Notes under the pieces: model-generated | What the model was told of the DNA's origin: nothing | The model's database searches: none | Seen by the model: the letters and a program-made list of their open reading frames with translations, nothing else | Source: Coriobacteriales bacterium | Lineage (GTDB): Bacteria; Actinomycetota; Coriobacteriia; Coriobacteriales; UBA8131 | DNA: 6,543 nt | Assembly: GCA_031272005.1 (NCBI GenBank) | Contig: JAISUQ010000182.1 | Location: forward strand, 1 to 6,543 | Direction of reading: 5' to 3' | Made by a program: the position numbers and the translations under genes | Shown: positions 1 to 5,588 of the stretch, one piece after another | Layout: every line of letters starts with the position of its first letter | How positions within the stretch are numbered: position 1 is the stretch's first letter

Positions 1-21
1 TTATCCAAGAATTACGATAAA

Positions 22-131
22 TGTTGCACTTCGGATGACACTGGCAATAACCACTAAACGAACACTGGCACCGTGAGTTGCAGTAACTCTGTCATTTGCA
101 CTTCGGATGACACGTTGCACTTCGGCTGTCA
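22..131. repeat. Repeat cluster resembling an IS21-type transposon end
   Basis: Three copies of TTGCACTTCGG start at 24, 96 and 115. The first two extend to an identical 18-mer, TTGCACTTCGGATGACAC (24-41 and 96-113). The second sits between TGTCA (90-94) and TGACA (108-112), giving a short dyad, and the third is followed by TGTCA. ACACTGGCA also occurs twice (38-46 and 62-70). Several transposase-binding repeats clustered near a terminus, together with TGTCA/TGACA ends, are features of IS21-family elements, so this may be the right end of an element whose genes lie to the left. That is inference: no transposase reading frame is visible in the window, and the first 20 bases are too short to judge. 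Confidence 0.4.
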
Positions 132-184
132 TTCAACCGTTAATTATTGCAGAAGCTAGTGGAACCCGTGGCCAGGAGATGCTG

Positions 185-222
185 TGCTGCTAATGCTGCT
201 AAAGTATTCGTAGTGCTGCTAA
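185..222. repeat. Three copies of TGCTGCTAA
   Basis: TGCTGCTAA occurs at 185-193 and directly abutting at 194-202, then again at 214-222. The spacing between copies two and three is 11 bp. The repeats lie about 65 bp upstream of the ATPase promoter. They could be protein-binding sites or debris of the neighbouring transposon end. No function can be assigned from sequence alone. Confidence 0.5.
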
Positions 223-230
223 ACACTATT

Positions 231-270
231 CTACAAACCTCGGGTTGAAACGCCTACAAATCTCGGGTTG
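231..270. repeat. 17-bp direct repeat with internal dyad, candidate operator of the ATPase gene
   Basis: CTACAAACCTCGGGTTG (231-247) is repeated as CTACAAATCTCGGGTTG (254-270), with one mismatch and a 23-bp period. Each copy contains an imperfect dyad of the form CAAnCC-TC-GGnTTG (worse in copy two). The 23-bp period is close to two helical turns, so a protein bound to both would sit on one face of the DNA. Copy two abuts the likely -10 element of the downstream gene, which fits a repressor or autoregulatory site. This is inference from position. Confidence 0.4.
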
Positions 271-279
271 TGCTATTAT
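271..279 (+). promoter_or_regulatory. Extended -10 promoter element of the ATPase gene, possibly giving a leaderless mRNA
   Basis: TGCTATTAT matches the extended -10 pattern TGn-TATAAT with one mismatch in the hexamer (274-279). Transcription would begin about 7 bases downstream, at roughly 285-287, which coincides with the chosen ATG at 287. No Shine-Dalgarno sequence lies in front of that ATG, so a leaderless transcript is a consistent reading. No good -35 box is present at the usual distance (TTGAAA at 245-250 is too far), as is common for extended -10 promoters. Confidence 0.4.
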
Positions 280-286
280 AGCAACC

Positions 287-1540
287 ATGAGATACGTAAA
301 CAGATTCTCTGATGCCCAGCTTGTATCACGCCTGAAGTCTGCCGGGGCGGTGTTGATACGCGGCGTTAAGGCCTGCGGCAAGACTGAGACAGCAAAGCAG
401 GTGGCTAAAAGTTCTATCAACTTTCTGCTGGAAGCTGACGCCAGGATAGCCCAGTTCTCCTTGGAACAAGCCTTGCAGGGCGAGAAACCAAGACTGATAG
501 ATGAATGGCAGGAGTTTCCCAAGGTTTGGGACTCGGTGAAGGTCTCAGTAGACAATCTCAAGGAAAAGGGCCTATACATACTCACCGGATCGGCCACACC
601 AAGGGATGATGCCAGGATGCACTCCGGCGTCGGGCGTTTCTCCATCCTGCAGATGTACCCGATGACTTGGGCGGAAAGAGGCTTTGCCCAGGGCAAGAAC
701 TCGTTTACGGAAGTCCTGACTACCGGGCAGTTGGAGTTCGAGGACGTGAACCCCACGCCAGCGGAGATTGCCGAGAAGATAGTCATTGGCGGCTGGCCAG
801 ATCTTCTTTCTGCATCGCAAAACGAGGCAATGCAGTTTCTCCAAGACTATATCTCGTTAATCTGTGAGACGGACATCAACCGTATCAGCGACAACAGCAG
901 ACGCAGGGATCCTGTGAAGGTCAGGCGCCTGTTTGAATCCTTTGCCCGCAATATCTCCACAGAAGCCAGCAACAGCACGTTGGCAAAGGATGTATCTGGC
1001 GACCAGAATATTGGCCCGGAGACTGTCGCCGAGTATCTGGATGCCCTCCAACGGCTGATGATTGTCGATTATCTTCCAGCTTTCAAACCGCACATCACAT
1101 CCAGATATGCGCTGCGTTCGACCCCGGTCAAGCACTTCGTAGACGCATCGCTGGCAGCGGCCGCCTTGTATCTGGACGTTGACAAGCTTGCTAGTGACCC
1201 GTTTTATCTGGGTCTGCTCTTTGAGTCCTGCGTGGTCCAGAACATCAAAGCTGCCTTAATCAACTCCGGAGCGATATTCTCGCATTATCGGGACTCTGCC
1301 GGCAGGGAGGTCGATCTGATTGTCGAATTCCCGGGCGGTGAATGGTGCGCCATCGAGATCAAGCTGGGCTTTGGCCAGGCAGACGAGGCGGCCGCCGGCC
1401 TGTTGGCATTCGCCGGAACCATTGATGAGAGGCATACGCCAAAACCCAGCCGACTGCTGGTCATCACCGGCAACGGTTTTGCGCACCAGCGCAAAGACGG
1501 GGTGATTGTGGTGCCTTTTGAATCGTTAGGCCGGCTATAG
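287..1540 (+). CDS. ATP-binding protein, AAA_14/DUF4143 family
   Basis: This 417-residue protein has the layout of the large AAA_14-DUF4143 ATPase family, whose cellular role is poorly known. Visible motifs are Walker A GVKACGKT (residues 26-33), Walker B RLIDEWQ (69-75), a sensor-like segment YILTGSATP (97-105), then SGVGRF (113-118) and the typical MYPMTWAERG stretch. The DUF4143 half contains ETDI and a winged-helix-like middle region. Near the C-terminus GREVDLI (339-345) and EIK (357-359) fit a PD-(D/E)xK nuclease-like fold with D343, E357 and K359. The length is normal and the frame is intact. I chose the ATG at 287 over the earlier ATG at 245 because the domain begins right after it and a -10 element lies between the two. 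The gene stands alone next to a transposon-like end and is more AT-rich upstream, which fits accessory cargo. Family membership is solid; biological function is unknown. Confidence 0.9.
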   Translation: MRYVNRFSDAQLVSRLKSAGAVLIRGVKACGKTETAKQVAKSSINFLLEADARIAQFSLEQALQGEKPRLIDEWQEFPKVWDSVKVSVDNLKEKGLYILTGSATPRDDARMHSGVGRFSILQMYPMTWAERGFAQGKNSFTEVLTTGQLEFEDVNPTPAEIAEKIVIGGWPDLLSASQNEAMQFLQDYISLICETDINRISDNSRRRDPVKVRRLFESFARNISTEASNSTLAKDVSGDQNIGPETVAEYLDALQRLMIVDYLPAFKPHITSRYALRSTPVKHFVDASLAAAALYLDVDKLASDPFYLGLLFESCVVQNIKAALINSGAIFSHYRDSAGREVDLIVEFPGGEWCAIEIKLGFGQADEAAAGLLAFAGTIDERHTPKPSRLLVITGNGFAHQRKDGVIVVPFESLGRL

Positions 1541-1563
1541 TGTCATGCCCGGGGAGGCCTTGG

Positions 1564-1592
1564 TGCCGCTGAGAGGGCCTGCTGTAGCGGCA
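1564..1592. terminator. Stem-loop between convergent genes
   Basis: TGCCGCT (1564-1570) pairs with AGCGGCA (1586-1592) around a 15-base loop. It lies 24 bp after the ATPase stop and 44 bp past the apbE stop on the other strand, so it could serve both genes. There is no T-tract on either side, so it is not a classical intrinsic terminator. Confidence 0.3.
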
Positions 1593-1594
1593 GC

Positions 1595-1630
1595 GGACAG
1601 CCTGTCCCCACTGTCACCCCGCACTGTCAC
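1595..1630. repeat. Short palindrome and CACTGTCAC direct repeat
   Basis: GGACAG-C-CTGTCC forms a 13-bp palindrome at 1595-1607. It is followed by two copies of CACTGTCAC at 1609-1617 and 1622-1630. The cluster sits between the two convergent genes, a common place for small intergenic palindromic repeats. Whether it is repeated elsewhere in the genome cannot be told from this window. Confidence 0.4.
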
Positions 1631-1635
1631 TCCTG

Positions 1636-2745
1636 CTACGTCAGCGGTGACGCTACTTGGATTATGCTCTGCTGGTTGATGGCTTGCAGTTCCAAACCCT
1701 CGCTGTGGCTCAGCTGCCCTTGGGCATCCAGCGTCACCAACCCGGCTTCATACTGCGCGGCCAGTGCCGGGCCTGCCTCGGCGCCTGATACCAGTATGGC
1801 GGTGGCCAGGGCGTCGGCCAGCATCGCGTTGTTGGCGACAACAGTTACCGAGAGCAGCCCCTGCTCCGCCGGCAGGCAGGTGCGCGGGTCGAGGATGTGG
1901 TGGTAGCGCTTGCCGTCGAGTTCAAAGCCGCGCTCGTAGGCGCCGCTGGTGACTACGGCGCAGTCTGCGGCTGGCAGGCTGGCAAACACACTCTTATCCC
2001 GCTCGGCACCAGGGGTTTGCAGGCCTACATTCCAGGGGCGTCCCTGTGGGTGCTGACCGATGGCCACCACGTTGCCGCCGAAGTTCAGCAGCGCGCGCTC
2101 AACGCCGTGGCTGCGCAGGAAGTTGGCTACCTGGTCGCAGATGTAGCCTTTGGCGATTCCGCCGAGGTCGATTACCGTGCCCGGGGTTGCCCTGACCACG
2201 GTGCAGCCGTCGGTATCCTTCATGCTGTCGCGAGCTCCGCTGTTGGCGCTGCTGCCGACAACGATGCTGGCGCTGCCGTCCTCGCCAACTTCGCCGCCCG
2301 GCTCCAAAGTCAGCTGCGATTGGGCAATCCTCTCCCGGGCAGCCTCCAACTCGGCATTCTCCGGCAACCGCGGCTCGCTGGCCTTGAAGTCCCAAAGCGC
2401 CGACGCCGCACCGATGCAGATATTGAATGCCCCCTGCGAAGCCCGCCGCACCTCTTCGGCGCAGGCCAATATCGCAGCCGTGTCTGCACCTACAACAACC
2501 GGTTGTCCTTGAGCATGGTTGATCCGCCAGACGTCGCTGCCTGCCACAAAGCGGCTCAGCAGCTGCTCATAACGCGAACACAGCCCCATCGCCGCTTCCA
2601 ACAGCGGCACCTCGGCCACAGCCGAAATCACATTGACGGTGTCAAAGTAGAACCCTTTGATTGTATTGAGTTCCTGGTGTCCGATACTTGATGCGCTCAA
2701 CAAACCAACCGCTTTCTTATCCGGCTCCTGTCTGATCAGGGGCAT
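1636..2745 (-). CDS. apbE: FAD:protein FMN transferase (ApbE family)
   Basis: The 369-residue product matches ApbE/Ftp flavin transferases, which use Mg2+ to move FMN from FAD onto a threonine or serine of FMN-binding-domain proteins. Recognisable motifs are DLGGIAKGY (193-201), NFGGN (221-225), RPWNVGLQTP (236-245), TSGAYER (266-272), HHILDPRT (282-289) and ADALATA (310-316), the last carrying the metal-binding Asp/Thr. The usual Gly after DPRT is Cys here. Residues about 149-187 form a Gly/Ser/Asp-rich insertion not typical of the family. There is no signal peptide or lipobox, unlike the many lipoprotein members, so a cytoplasmic enzyme is likely. I take the ATG at 2745; a TTG at 2751 is an alternative and neither has a good ribosome site. 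The gene diverges from the TetR-oxidoreductase operon. No FMN_bind-domain target is encoded here, so its client lies elsewhere. Confidence 0.93.
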   Translation of the reverse strand: MPLIRQEPDKKAVGLLSASSIGHQELNTIKGFYFDTVNVISAVAEVPLLEAAMGLCSRYEQLLSRFVAGSDVWRINHAQGQPVVVGADTAAILACAEEVRRASQGAFNICIGAASALWDFKASEPRLPENAELEAARERIAQSQLTLEPGGEVGEDGSASIVVGSSANSGARDSMKDTDGCTVVRATPGTVIDLGGIAKGYICDQVANFLRSHGVERALLNFGGNVVAIGQHPQGRPWNVGLQTPGAERDKSVFASLPAADCAVVTSGAYERGFELDGKRYHHILDPRTCLPAEQGLLSVTVVANNAMLADALATAILVSGAEAGPALAAQYEAGLVTLDAQGQLSHSEGLELQAINQQSIIQVASPLT

Positions 2746-2759
2746 CGCCAACTAACAGG

Positions 2760-2765
2760 ATTGTA
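2760..2765 (-). promoter_or_regulatory. Possible -10 box of the FMN transferase gene
   Basis: On the minus strand TACAAT matches the -10 consensus at five of six bases. Transcription would start near 2753, leaving only about eight bases before the ATG at 2745. No convincing -35 hexamer is seen 16-18 bp upstream. Weak on its own; listed because no better candidate is visible. Confidence 0.3.
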
Positions 2766-2811
2766 CTACGATTGCGCCATCGGGATACCGCACTCCATAG
2801 GACGCCGCGCT

Positions 2812-2834
2812 CTATAGGCTATAGGGAAATTTCC
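2812..2834. repeat. Tandem CTATAGG pair and GGAAATTTCC palindrome
   Basis: CTATAGG is repeated head to tail at 2812-2818 and 2819-2825, with a variant CCATAGG nearby at about 2795. A perfect 10-bp palindrome GGAAATTTCC occupies 2825-2834. These lie upstream of the FMN transferase gene and could be regulatory sites. No factor can be named. Confidence 0.35.
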
Positions 2835-2913
2835 ATCAAAAGGGCGTAGTCAGCGACGCGAGCATAGGCTAGGTTAGGACATCTGGGCTCAGCACTAATG
2901 GTTTGAGAATCCA

Positions 2914-2939
2914 TGCGGAGAAGCCCGGCCTTCTCCGCA
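2914..2939. repeat. Perfect 10-bp stem-loop upstream of the TetR operon
   Basis: TGCGGAGAAG (2914-2923) pairs perfectly with CTTCTCCGCA (2930-2939) around the loop cccggc. It is GC-rich and strong but has no T-tract on either strand, so it is not an ordinary terminator. It lies upstream of both neighbouring promoters and is not part of either gene's leader. It may belong to a small RNA, an interspersed repeat or the remnant of a lost gene. Confidence 0.5.
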
Positions 2940-2944
2940 GTTGT

Positions 2945-2972
2945 AAACTTCTCCTGCCAAACTTCTCCTGCC
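2945..2972. repeat. Perfect 14-bp tandem duplication
   Basis: AAACTTCTCCTGCC occurs twice with no gap, at 2945-2958 and 2959-2972. The CTTCTCC core is the same as in one arm of the preceding stem-loop, so the two structures share sequence. The second copy overlaps the left arm of the next stem-loop. Confidence 0.6.
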
Positions 2973-3000
2973 ATTGCCCGACTCATTTCGGCAATGGCAG
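2968..3000. repeat. Perfect 11-bp stem-loop upstream of the TetR promoter
   Basis: CTGCCATTGCC (2968-2978) pairs perfectly with GGCAATGGCAG (2990-3000), with an 11-base loop. It ends 38 bp before the -35 box of the TetR operon. No poly-T follows on either strand. Together with the stem-loop at 2914-2939 it makes this intergenic stretch highly structured. Confidence 0.5.
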
Positions 3001-3038
3001 AGACCATCCCCTTTATCACTCTCGCACCCAGCCACCAC

Positions 3039-3066
3039 TTGACAGGCTTGCGCAGCCTGTTATACT
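3039..3066 (+). promoter_or_regulatory. Sigma-70-type promoter of the TetR-oxidoreductase operon
   Basis: A perfect -35 box TTGACA (3039-3044) is separated by 16 bp from a -10 box TATACT (3061-3066). Transcription should begin at about 3073, giving a leader of some 20 bases before the TetR start codon. The entire spacer is occupied by a palindrome and a second palindrome covers the start site, so the promoter appears built for repression. Confidence 0.8.
3042..3060. promoter_or_regulatory. Palindromic operator candidate in the promoter spacer
   Basis: ACAGGCT-tgcgc-AGCCTGT is a perfect 7-bp inverted repeat with a 5-base centre. It begins inside the -35 box and ends one base before the -10 box. 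A 19-bp dyad in this place is what a dimeric TetR-family autorepressor would be expected to bind, though the actual ligand-free target is not proven by the sequence. Confidence 0.55.
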
Positions 3067-3079
3067 GAATAATTATTCA
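3066..3079. promoter_or_regulatory. Second palindromic operator candidate over the transcription start
   Basis: TGAATAATTATTCA is a perfect 14-bp palindrome starting at the last base of the -10 box and covering the expected start point. Binding here would block transcription initiation. Its AT-rich sequence differs from the GC-rich spacer dyad, so the two sites may be read by different proteins or only one of them may be the true TetR operator. Confidence 0.55.
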
Positions 3080-3094
3080 ATGAACGGAGATTTA

Positions 3095-3670
3095 ATGACT
3101 TCGCGAGATGAACAACGTGAGCAGCGGCGGAAGCAGATCCTGGCGGTGGGATTGGAGCTGTTTATCCGCAAGGGTTTTGCCGGCACCCGCATCCAGGACA
3201 TCGCCAGTGCGGCGGGGATGAGCGTGGGGCTGCTGTTCCATTATTTTGAGTCCAAGGAGAAGCTCTATGAGGAGCTGATCGAGCTGGGCTGCACGGCTCC
3301 GCAGGCTCTGCTGGCCAGTGTTGAGGCCGAGCCGCTGGAGTTCTTCACCATCGTCACGCAACAACTGTTGCAGATACTGCAATCCGACCACTTCACTGCC
3401 CAGATGTTTGTGCTGATGCTTCAAGCGCAGTACAACGAGGACGCTTCGCCCAGGGTCAAGGAGCTGCTCAAAGGGATGGACGTCTATCCCCTCTCCGCGC
3501 GGCTGCTGAAGCGTGGGCAAAAGCAGGGCAACATCCGGGATGGCGACCCGATGGCGCTGGCCGTGGCCTTTTGGGGGGCAGTGGACGGCACTGCCCAGAT
3601 GCTGGCCCTCAACCCCCAAACGCCCTGCCCCAGCTACGAGTGGTTCATCGACATCATCAAAGCGAAGTGA
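3095..3670 (+). CDS. TetR/AcrR-family transcriptional repressor
   Basis: This is a 191-residue one-component regulator. The N-terminal TetR DNA-binding domain is clear: RRKQILAVGLELFIRKGF (helix 1), then the helix-turn-helix TRIQDIASAAGMSVGLLFHYF at about 31-51, followed by SKEKLYEEL. The C-terminal part (about 60-191) is the ligand-binding and dimer region, too variable to predict a ligand. The start at 3095 is chosen because CGGAG stands 6 bases before it and the domain begins immediately after; an ATG at 3080 lacks such a site. The gene is first in an operon, with the oxidoreductase start only 11 bp after its stop. By family habit it should repress its own promoter, where two palindromes overlap the core elements. 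The substrate or product of the oxidoreductase is a reasonable inducer candidate, but that is inference. Confidence 0.92.
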   Translation: MTSRDEQREQRRKQILAVGLELFIRKGFAGTRIQDIASAAGMSVGLLFHYFESKEKLYEELIELGCTAPQALLASVEAEPLEFFTIVTQQLLQILQSDHFTAQMFVLMLQAQYNEDASPRVKELLKGMDVYPLSARLLKRGQKQGNIRDGDPMALAVAFWGAVDGTAQMLALNPQTPCPSYEWFIDIIKAK

Positions 3671-3681
3671 GGGGAGCGGAT

Positions 3682-5361
3682 ATGGACACCGATACCACCA
3701 ACACCGAGGCCATGGGCGCTCAAACTGCAAAAACCCAAGCTGCGGAGAAGCAGGGCGCAAGCGGCTCGTCAGCGAGCGGTCCGGCCACAAGCGCCCCAAC
3801 TGCGAGCGACCCAGCCGCGAGCGACCCAACTGCAAGCGCCACAACTGCAAGCGCCACAACTGCGAGCGCCACAACTGCAAGCGCCCCCACCGCAAACACC
3901 CAACCGCAGGTCATCGTAGTCGGCGCCGGTATAGCCGGGCTGACGGCGGCCATCTATGCCCAGCGCAGCGGGTTGGCCACCACCCTCATTGAGCAACACG
4001 ACAAGGTAGGCGGGATGTGCACCGGCTGGCAACGCAAAGGCTATCACTTCGAGGGCGCGGTACACTGGCTCACCGGTTCCAACCCCAACACGGAGCTCAA
4101 CCGCCTCTGGCGCGAGACTGGCGCCCTGGCCAGCGACTTCCCGGTGCGTTACGACGAGGTCTTCTTCAGCGTCGAGCACGACGGCCACATCATCAACCTC
4201 TATCGCGACATCCAACGCACCGCCCGGGAGATGAGCGCTTTCTCCCCCGCCGACAGCGCTGCCCTCAAACGCCTGGTCAAAGAGGTGCACACGGCACGGC
4301 GCATCCAGATGCCCATCACAAACATCAAGGGCCTCAAGGCCGCCAACCCCGCCCGCCCCAGCGCCGGCCTGCTGCTGGGGATGCTGCCCGCCCTGCCGCT
4401 GATGGCCCGCCTGGGCAAGACCTCCACCCGCGACTACCTCGCCGCCTTCCAACACCCTGCCCTGCGCCAGGCATTGACGATTGTGCCGCCGGAATACAAT
4501 GCCACCTCGCTGATTTTCACGCTGGCCACCCTGGACGGCGGCGACGGCGGCTTCCCCGAAGGCGGCTCGCTGGGCATGGCCGGGCGGATGCAGGCCTGCT
4601 TCGAACAGTTGGGCGGCCAGCTGCTCCTGAAGCGCAAAGTGCAACGGGTGCTGGTGCAAAACGCGACGGCCACCGGCGTACAATTAGATGGCGGAGAAAC
4701 CCTGCTCGCCGCCGCCGTGGTGGTTGCCCAGGAGACCCACGCCGCCCTGCAGCAGCTGTTCGACGCGCCGCCGCAGGACGCCTGGCTTGAGGAAGTCTGC
4801 CAGGCCAAGAACTCCGCCTGCACCTTCATCAGCATCGGCGTGGAGGCCGAGATACCTGCAACACCCCTCTGGCAGCTGGACGAGCCGCTTACCCATGCCG
4901 GGCAGAAAGTCGAAGAGCTGGCGCTGAACAGCTACCTGGACTATCCCGGCTACGCCCCGTCCGGCTGCACCGCATTAACCACCGCGCTGATGGGCGACAC
5001 CTACGAGTTCTGGCAGCAAGCTCGCGCAGAGGGGCGCTACGAGCAGGAGAAGCAACGCCTGGCCGAGCAACTCTCCCGCGCACTCTGCCAACGCTTCGGT
5101 TTATCTCCCAGCCAGATAGCCGTACTCGACATCGCCACTCCCCTCACCTACGAGCGCTATACCGGCGCCTGGCACGGCGCCTGGATGACGCCGGTGGAGC
5201 CGGGCGGCAAGATGGCCACCTACTCCGGCGAGTGCGAAATCAGCGGCCTGTTCTTCGCCGGCCACCGCCTGATGCCCCCCGGCGGCATGCCCGGAGCCGT
5301 AGCCACCGGCCGCCAAGCCGCCCAACTGGTCTGCCGCCACCTGGATGCGGAGTTTGTCTGA
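3682..5361 (+). CDS. Phytoene-desaturase-like FAD-dependent oxidoreductase with repeat leader
   Basis: The 559-residue product belongs to the CrtI/retinol saturase-like flavoproteins (COG1233 type), which bind FAD non-covalently and oxidise, reduce or isomerise C=C bonds in lipophilic substrates. The Rossmann motif is VIVVGAGIAGLTAA (77-90) with G81, G83, G86, and E104 ends beta-2; VGGMCTG follows at 109-115. GGDGGFPEGG (286-295) and the C-terminal FAD motif GLFFAGHRLMPPGG (522-535) complete the family pattern. The catalytic part is about 483 residues, normal for the family. The ATG at 3682 has AGGGGAG five bases upstream. The first 76 residues are a low-complexity Ala/Thr/Ser/Pro leader with pentapeptide repeats and no hydrophobic segment, so it is not a signal peptide. 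No later start codon stands close to the Rossmann motif. It is co-transcribed with the TetR gene. The substrate is unknown; I would not call it a carotenoid enzyme because no carotenoid genes are present. Confidence 0.9.
   Translation: MDTDTTNTEAMGAQTAKTQAAEKQGASGSSASGPATSAPTASDPAASDPTASATTASATTASATTASAPTANTQPQVIVVGAGIAGLTAAIYAQRSGLATTLIEQHDKVGGMCTGWQRKGYHFEGAVHWLTGSNPNTELNRLWRETGALASDFPVRYDEVFFSVEHDGHIINLYRDIQRTAREMSAFSPADSAALKRLVKEVHTARRIQMPITNIKGLKAANPARPSAGLLLGMLPALPLMARLGKTSTRDYLAAFQHPALRQALTIVPPEYNATSLIFTLATLDGGDGGFPEGGSLGMAGRMQACFEQLGGQLLLKRKVQRVLVQNATATGVQLDGGETLLAAAVVVAQETHAALQQLFDAPPQDAWLEEVCQAKNSACTFISIGVEAEIPATPLWQLDEPLTHAGQKVEELALNSYLDYPGYAPSGCTALTTALMGDTYEFWQQARAEGRYEQEKQRLAEQLSRALCQRFGLSPSQIAVLDIATPLTYERYTGAWHGAWMTPVEPGGKMATYSGECEISGLFFAGHRLMPPGGMPGAVATGRQAAQLVCRHLDAEFV
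3778..3897 (+). repeat. Eight 15-bp tandem repeats encoding pentapeptides in the oxidoreductase leader
   Basis: Eight in-frame 15-bp units encode GPATS, APTAS, DPAAS, DPTAS, ATTAS, ATTAS, ATTAS and APTAN (residues 33-72). The three central units are almost identical at the DNA level, differing in one base. Because the unit is a multiple of three, slippage would change leader length without breaking the frame. The predicted segment is flexible and uncharged, like a linker or a mucin-like stalk, and sits directly before the FAD-binding fold. Confidence 0.85.
5332..5361 (+). repeat. 30-bp repeat, copy 1 (end of the oxidoreductase gene)
   Basis: This stretch encodes the last residues of the oxidoreductase, CRHLDAEFV, and its stop. 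It is repeated with a single mismatch at 5725-5754. It contains an imperfect hairpin (CCGCC…TGCGG around ACCTGGA), so either an interspersed palindromic repeat forms the gene end, or a second copy of the gene once lay downstream. Confidence 0.75.
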
Positions 5362-5381
5362 AAGCTTGCGGGAAGCTTGGG

Positions 5382-5588
5382 TCATGTGGACTCCAATGAC
5401 TCAAGATAGTCTCTGATGTATGGTGAGGCCAGGGAGTACAGTAAATCAGAATAGCTGGTTCCAATGACAAGCTGATTATATTCGCCAATACTGTCTGACA
5501 ATGCCATGGACACCTTATGAAATCCTGTGTAAACATATATGCAAAATTGACACGGTACCTCATTTTTTGTAAGTTTACGTGCTATTTC
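5382..5588 (-). pseudogene. Fragment of an unrecognised minus-strand gene
   Basis: A 68-codon open stretch on the minus strand reads like natural protein, for example SDSIGEYNQLVIGTSYSD followed by a helical tail SLASPYIRDYLESLEST and a TGA at 5382-5384. Upstream the frame is closed by a TGA at 5589-5591. Possible starts are a GTG at 5513 or an ATG at 5507, but neither has a ribosome site and the coding-like sequence continues above them, so a truncated gene is more likely than a small one. I do not recognise the family. The sequence is AT-rich compared with the neighbouring oxidoreductase and lies on the opposite strand. Confidence 0.35.

Noticed and set aside
1..20. Possible tail of an istB-like gene (frame ending in a TAA at 18-20)
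   Set aside because: Only about five codons are visible, far too few to support a gene call.
1897..2691. Plus-strand frame of 264 codons opposite apbE
   Set aside because: It is antisense to conserved ApbE motifs and has no recognisable domain or ribosome site.
2819..3019. Minus-strand 66-codon frame in the apbE-TetR intergenic region
   Set aside because: Both perfect stem-loops and the tandem 14-mer lie within it, which fits non-coding sequence better. It has no recognisable family; the start region AAGGGGATGG is only weakly supportive.
3092..3895. Long minus-strand open frame with Leu-Trp-Arg-rich repeats opposite the TetR gene and the oxidoreductase leader
   Set aside because: Its repeats are just the antisense of the 15-bp tandem repeat, and it lies over two clearly real plus-strand genes.
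3769..4683. Minus-strand frame of about 300 codons inside the oxidoreductase gene
   Set aside because: It is a GC-rich shadow frame; the plus strand carries unmistakable FAD-binding motifs throughout.
5362..5380. AAGCTT-gcggg-AAGCTT as a terminator of the oxidoreductase operon
   Set aside because: The stem is only six base pairs and no T-tract follows; it may simply be a coincidental repeat of a palindromic hexamer.
5240..5563. Minus-strand 107-codon frame overlapping the end of the oxidoreductase
   Set aside because: It runs into the antisense of the conserved C-terminal FAD motif; the alternative frame at 5382-5588 looks more protein-like.
5547..5576. TTGACA at 5547 as a promoter for a downstream plus-strand gene
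   Set aside because: No acceptable -10 box lies 16-18 bp downstream and there is no plus-strand gene for it to serve.
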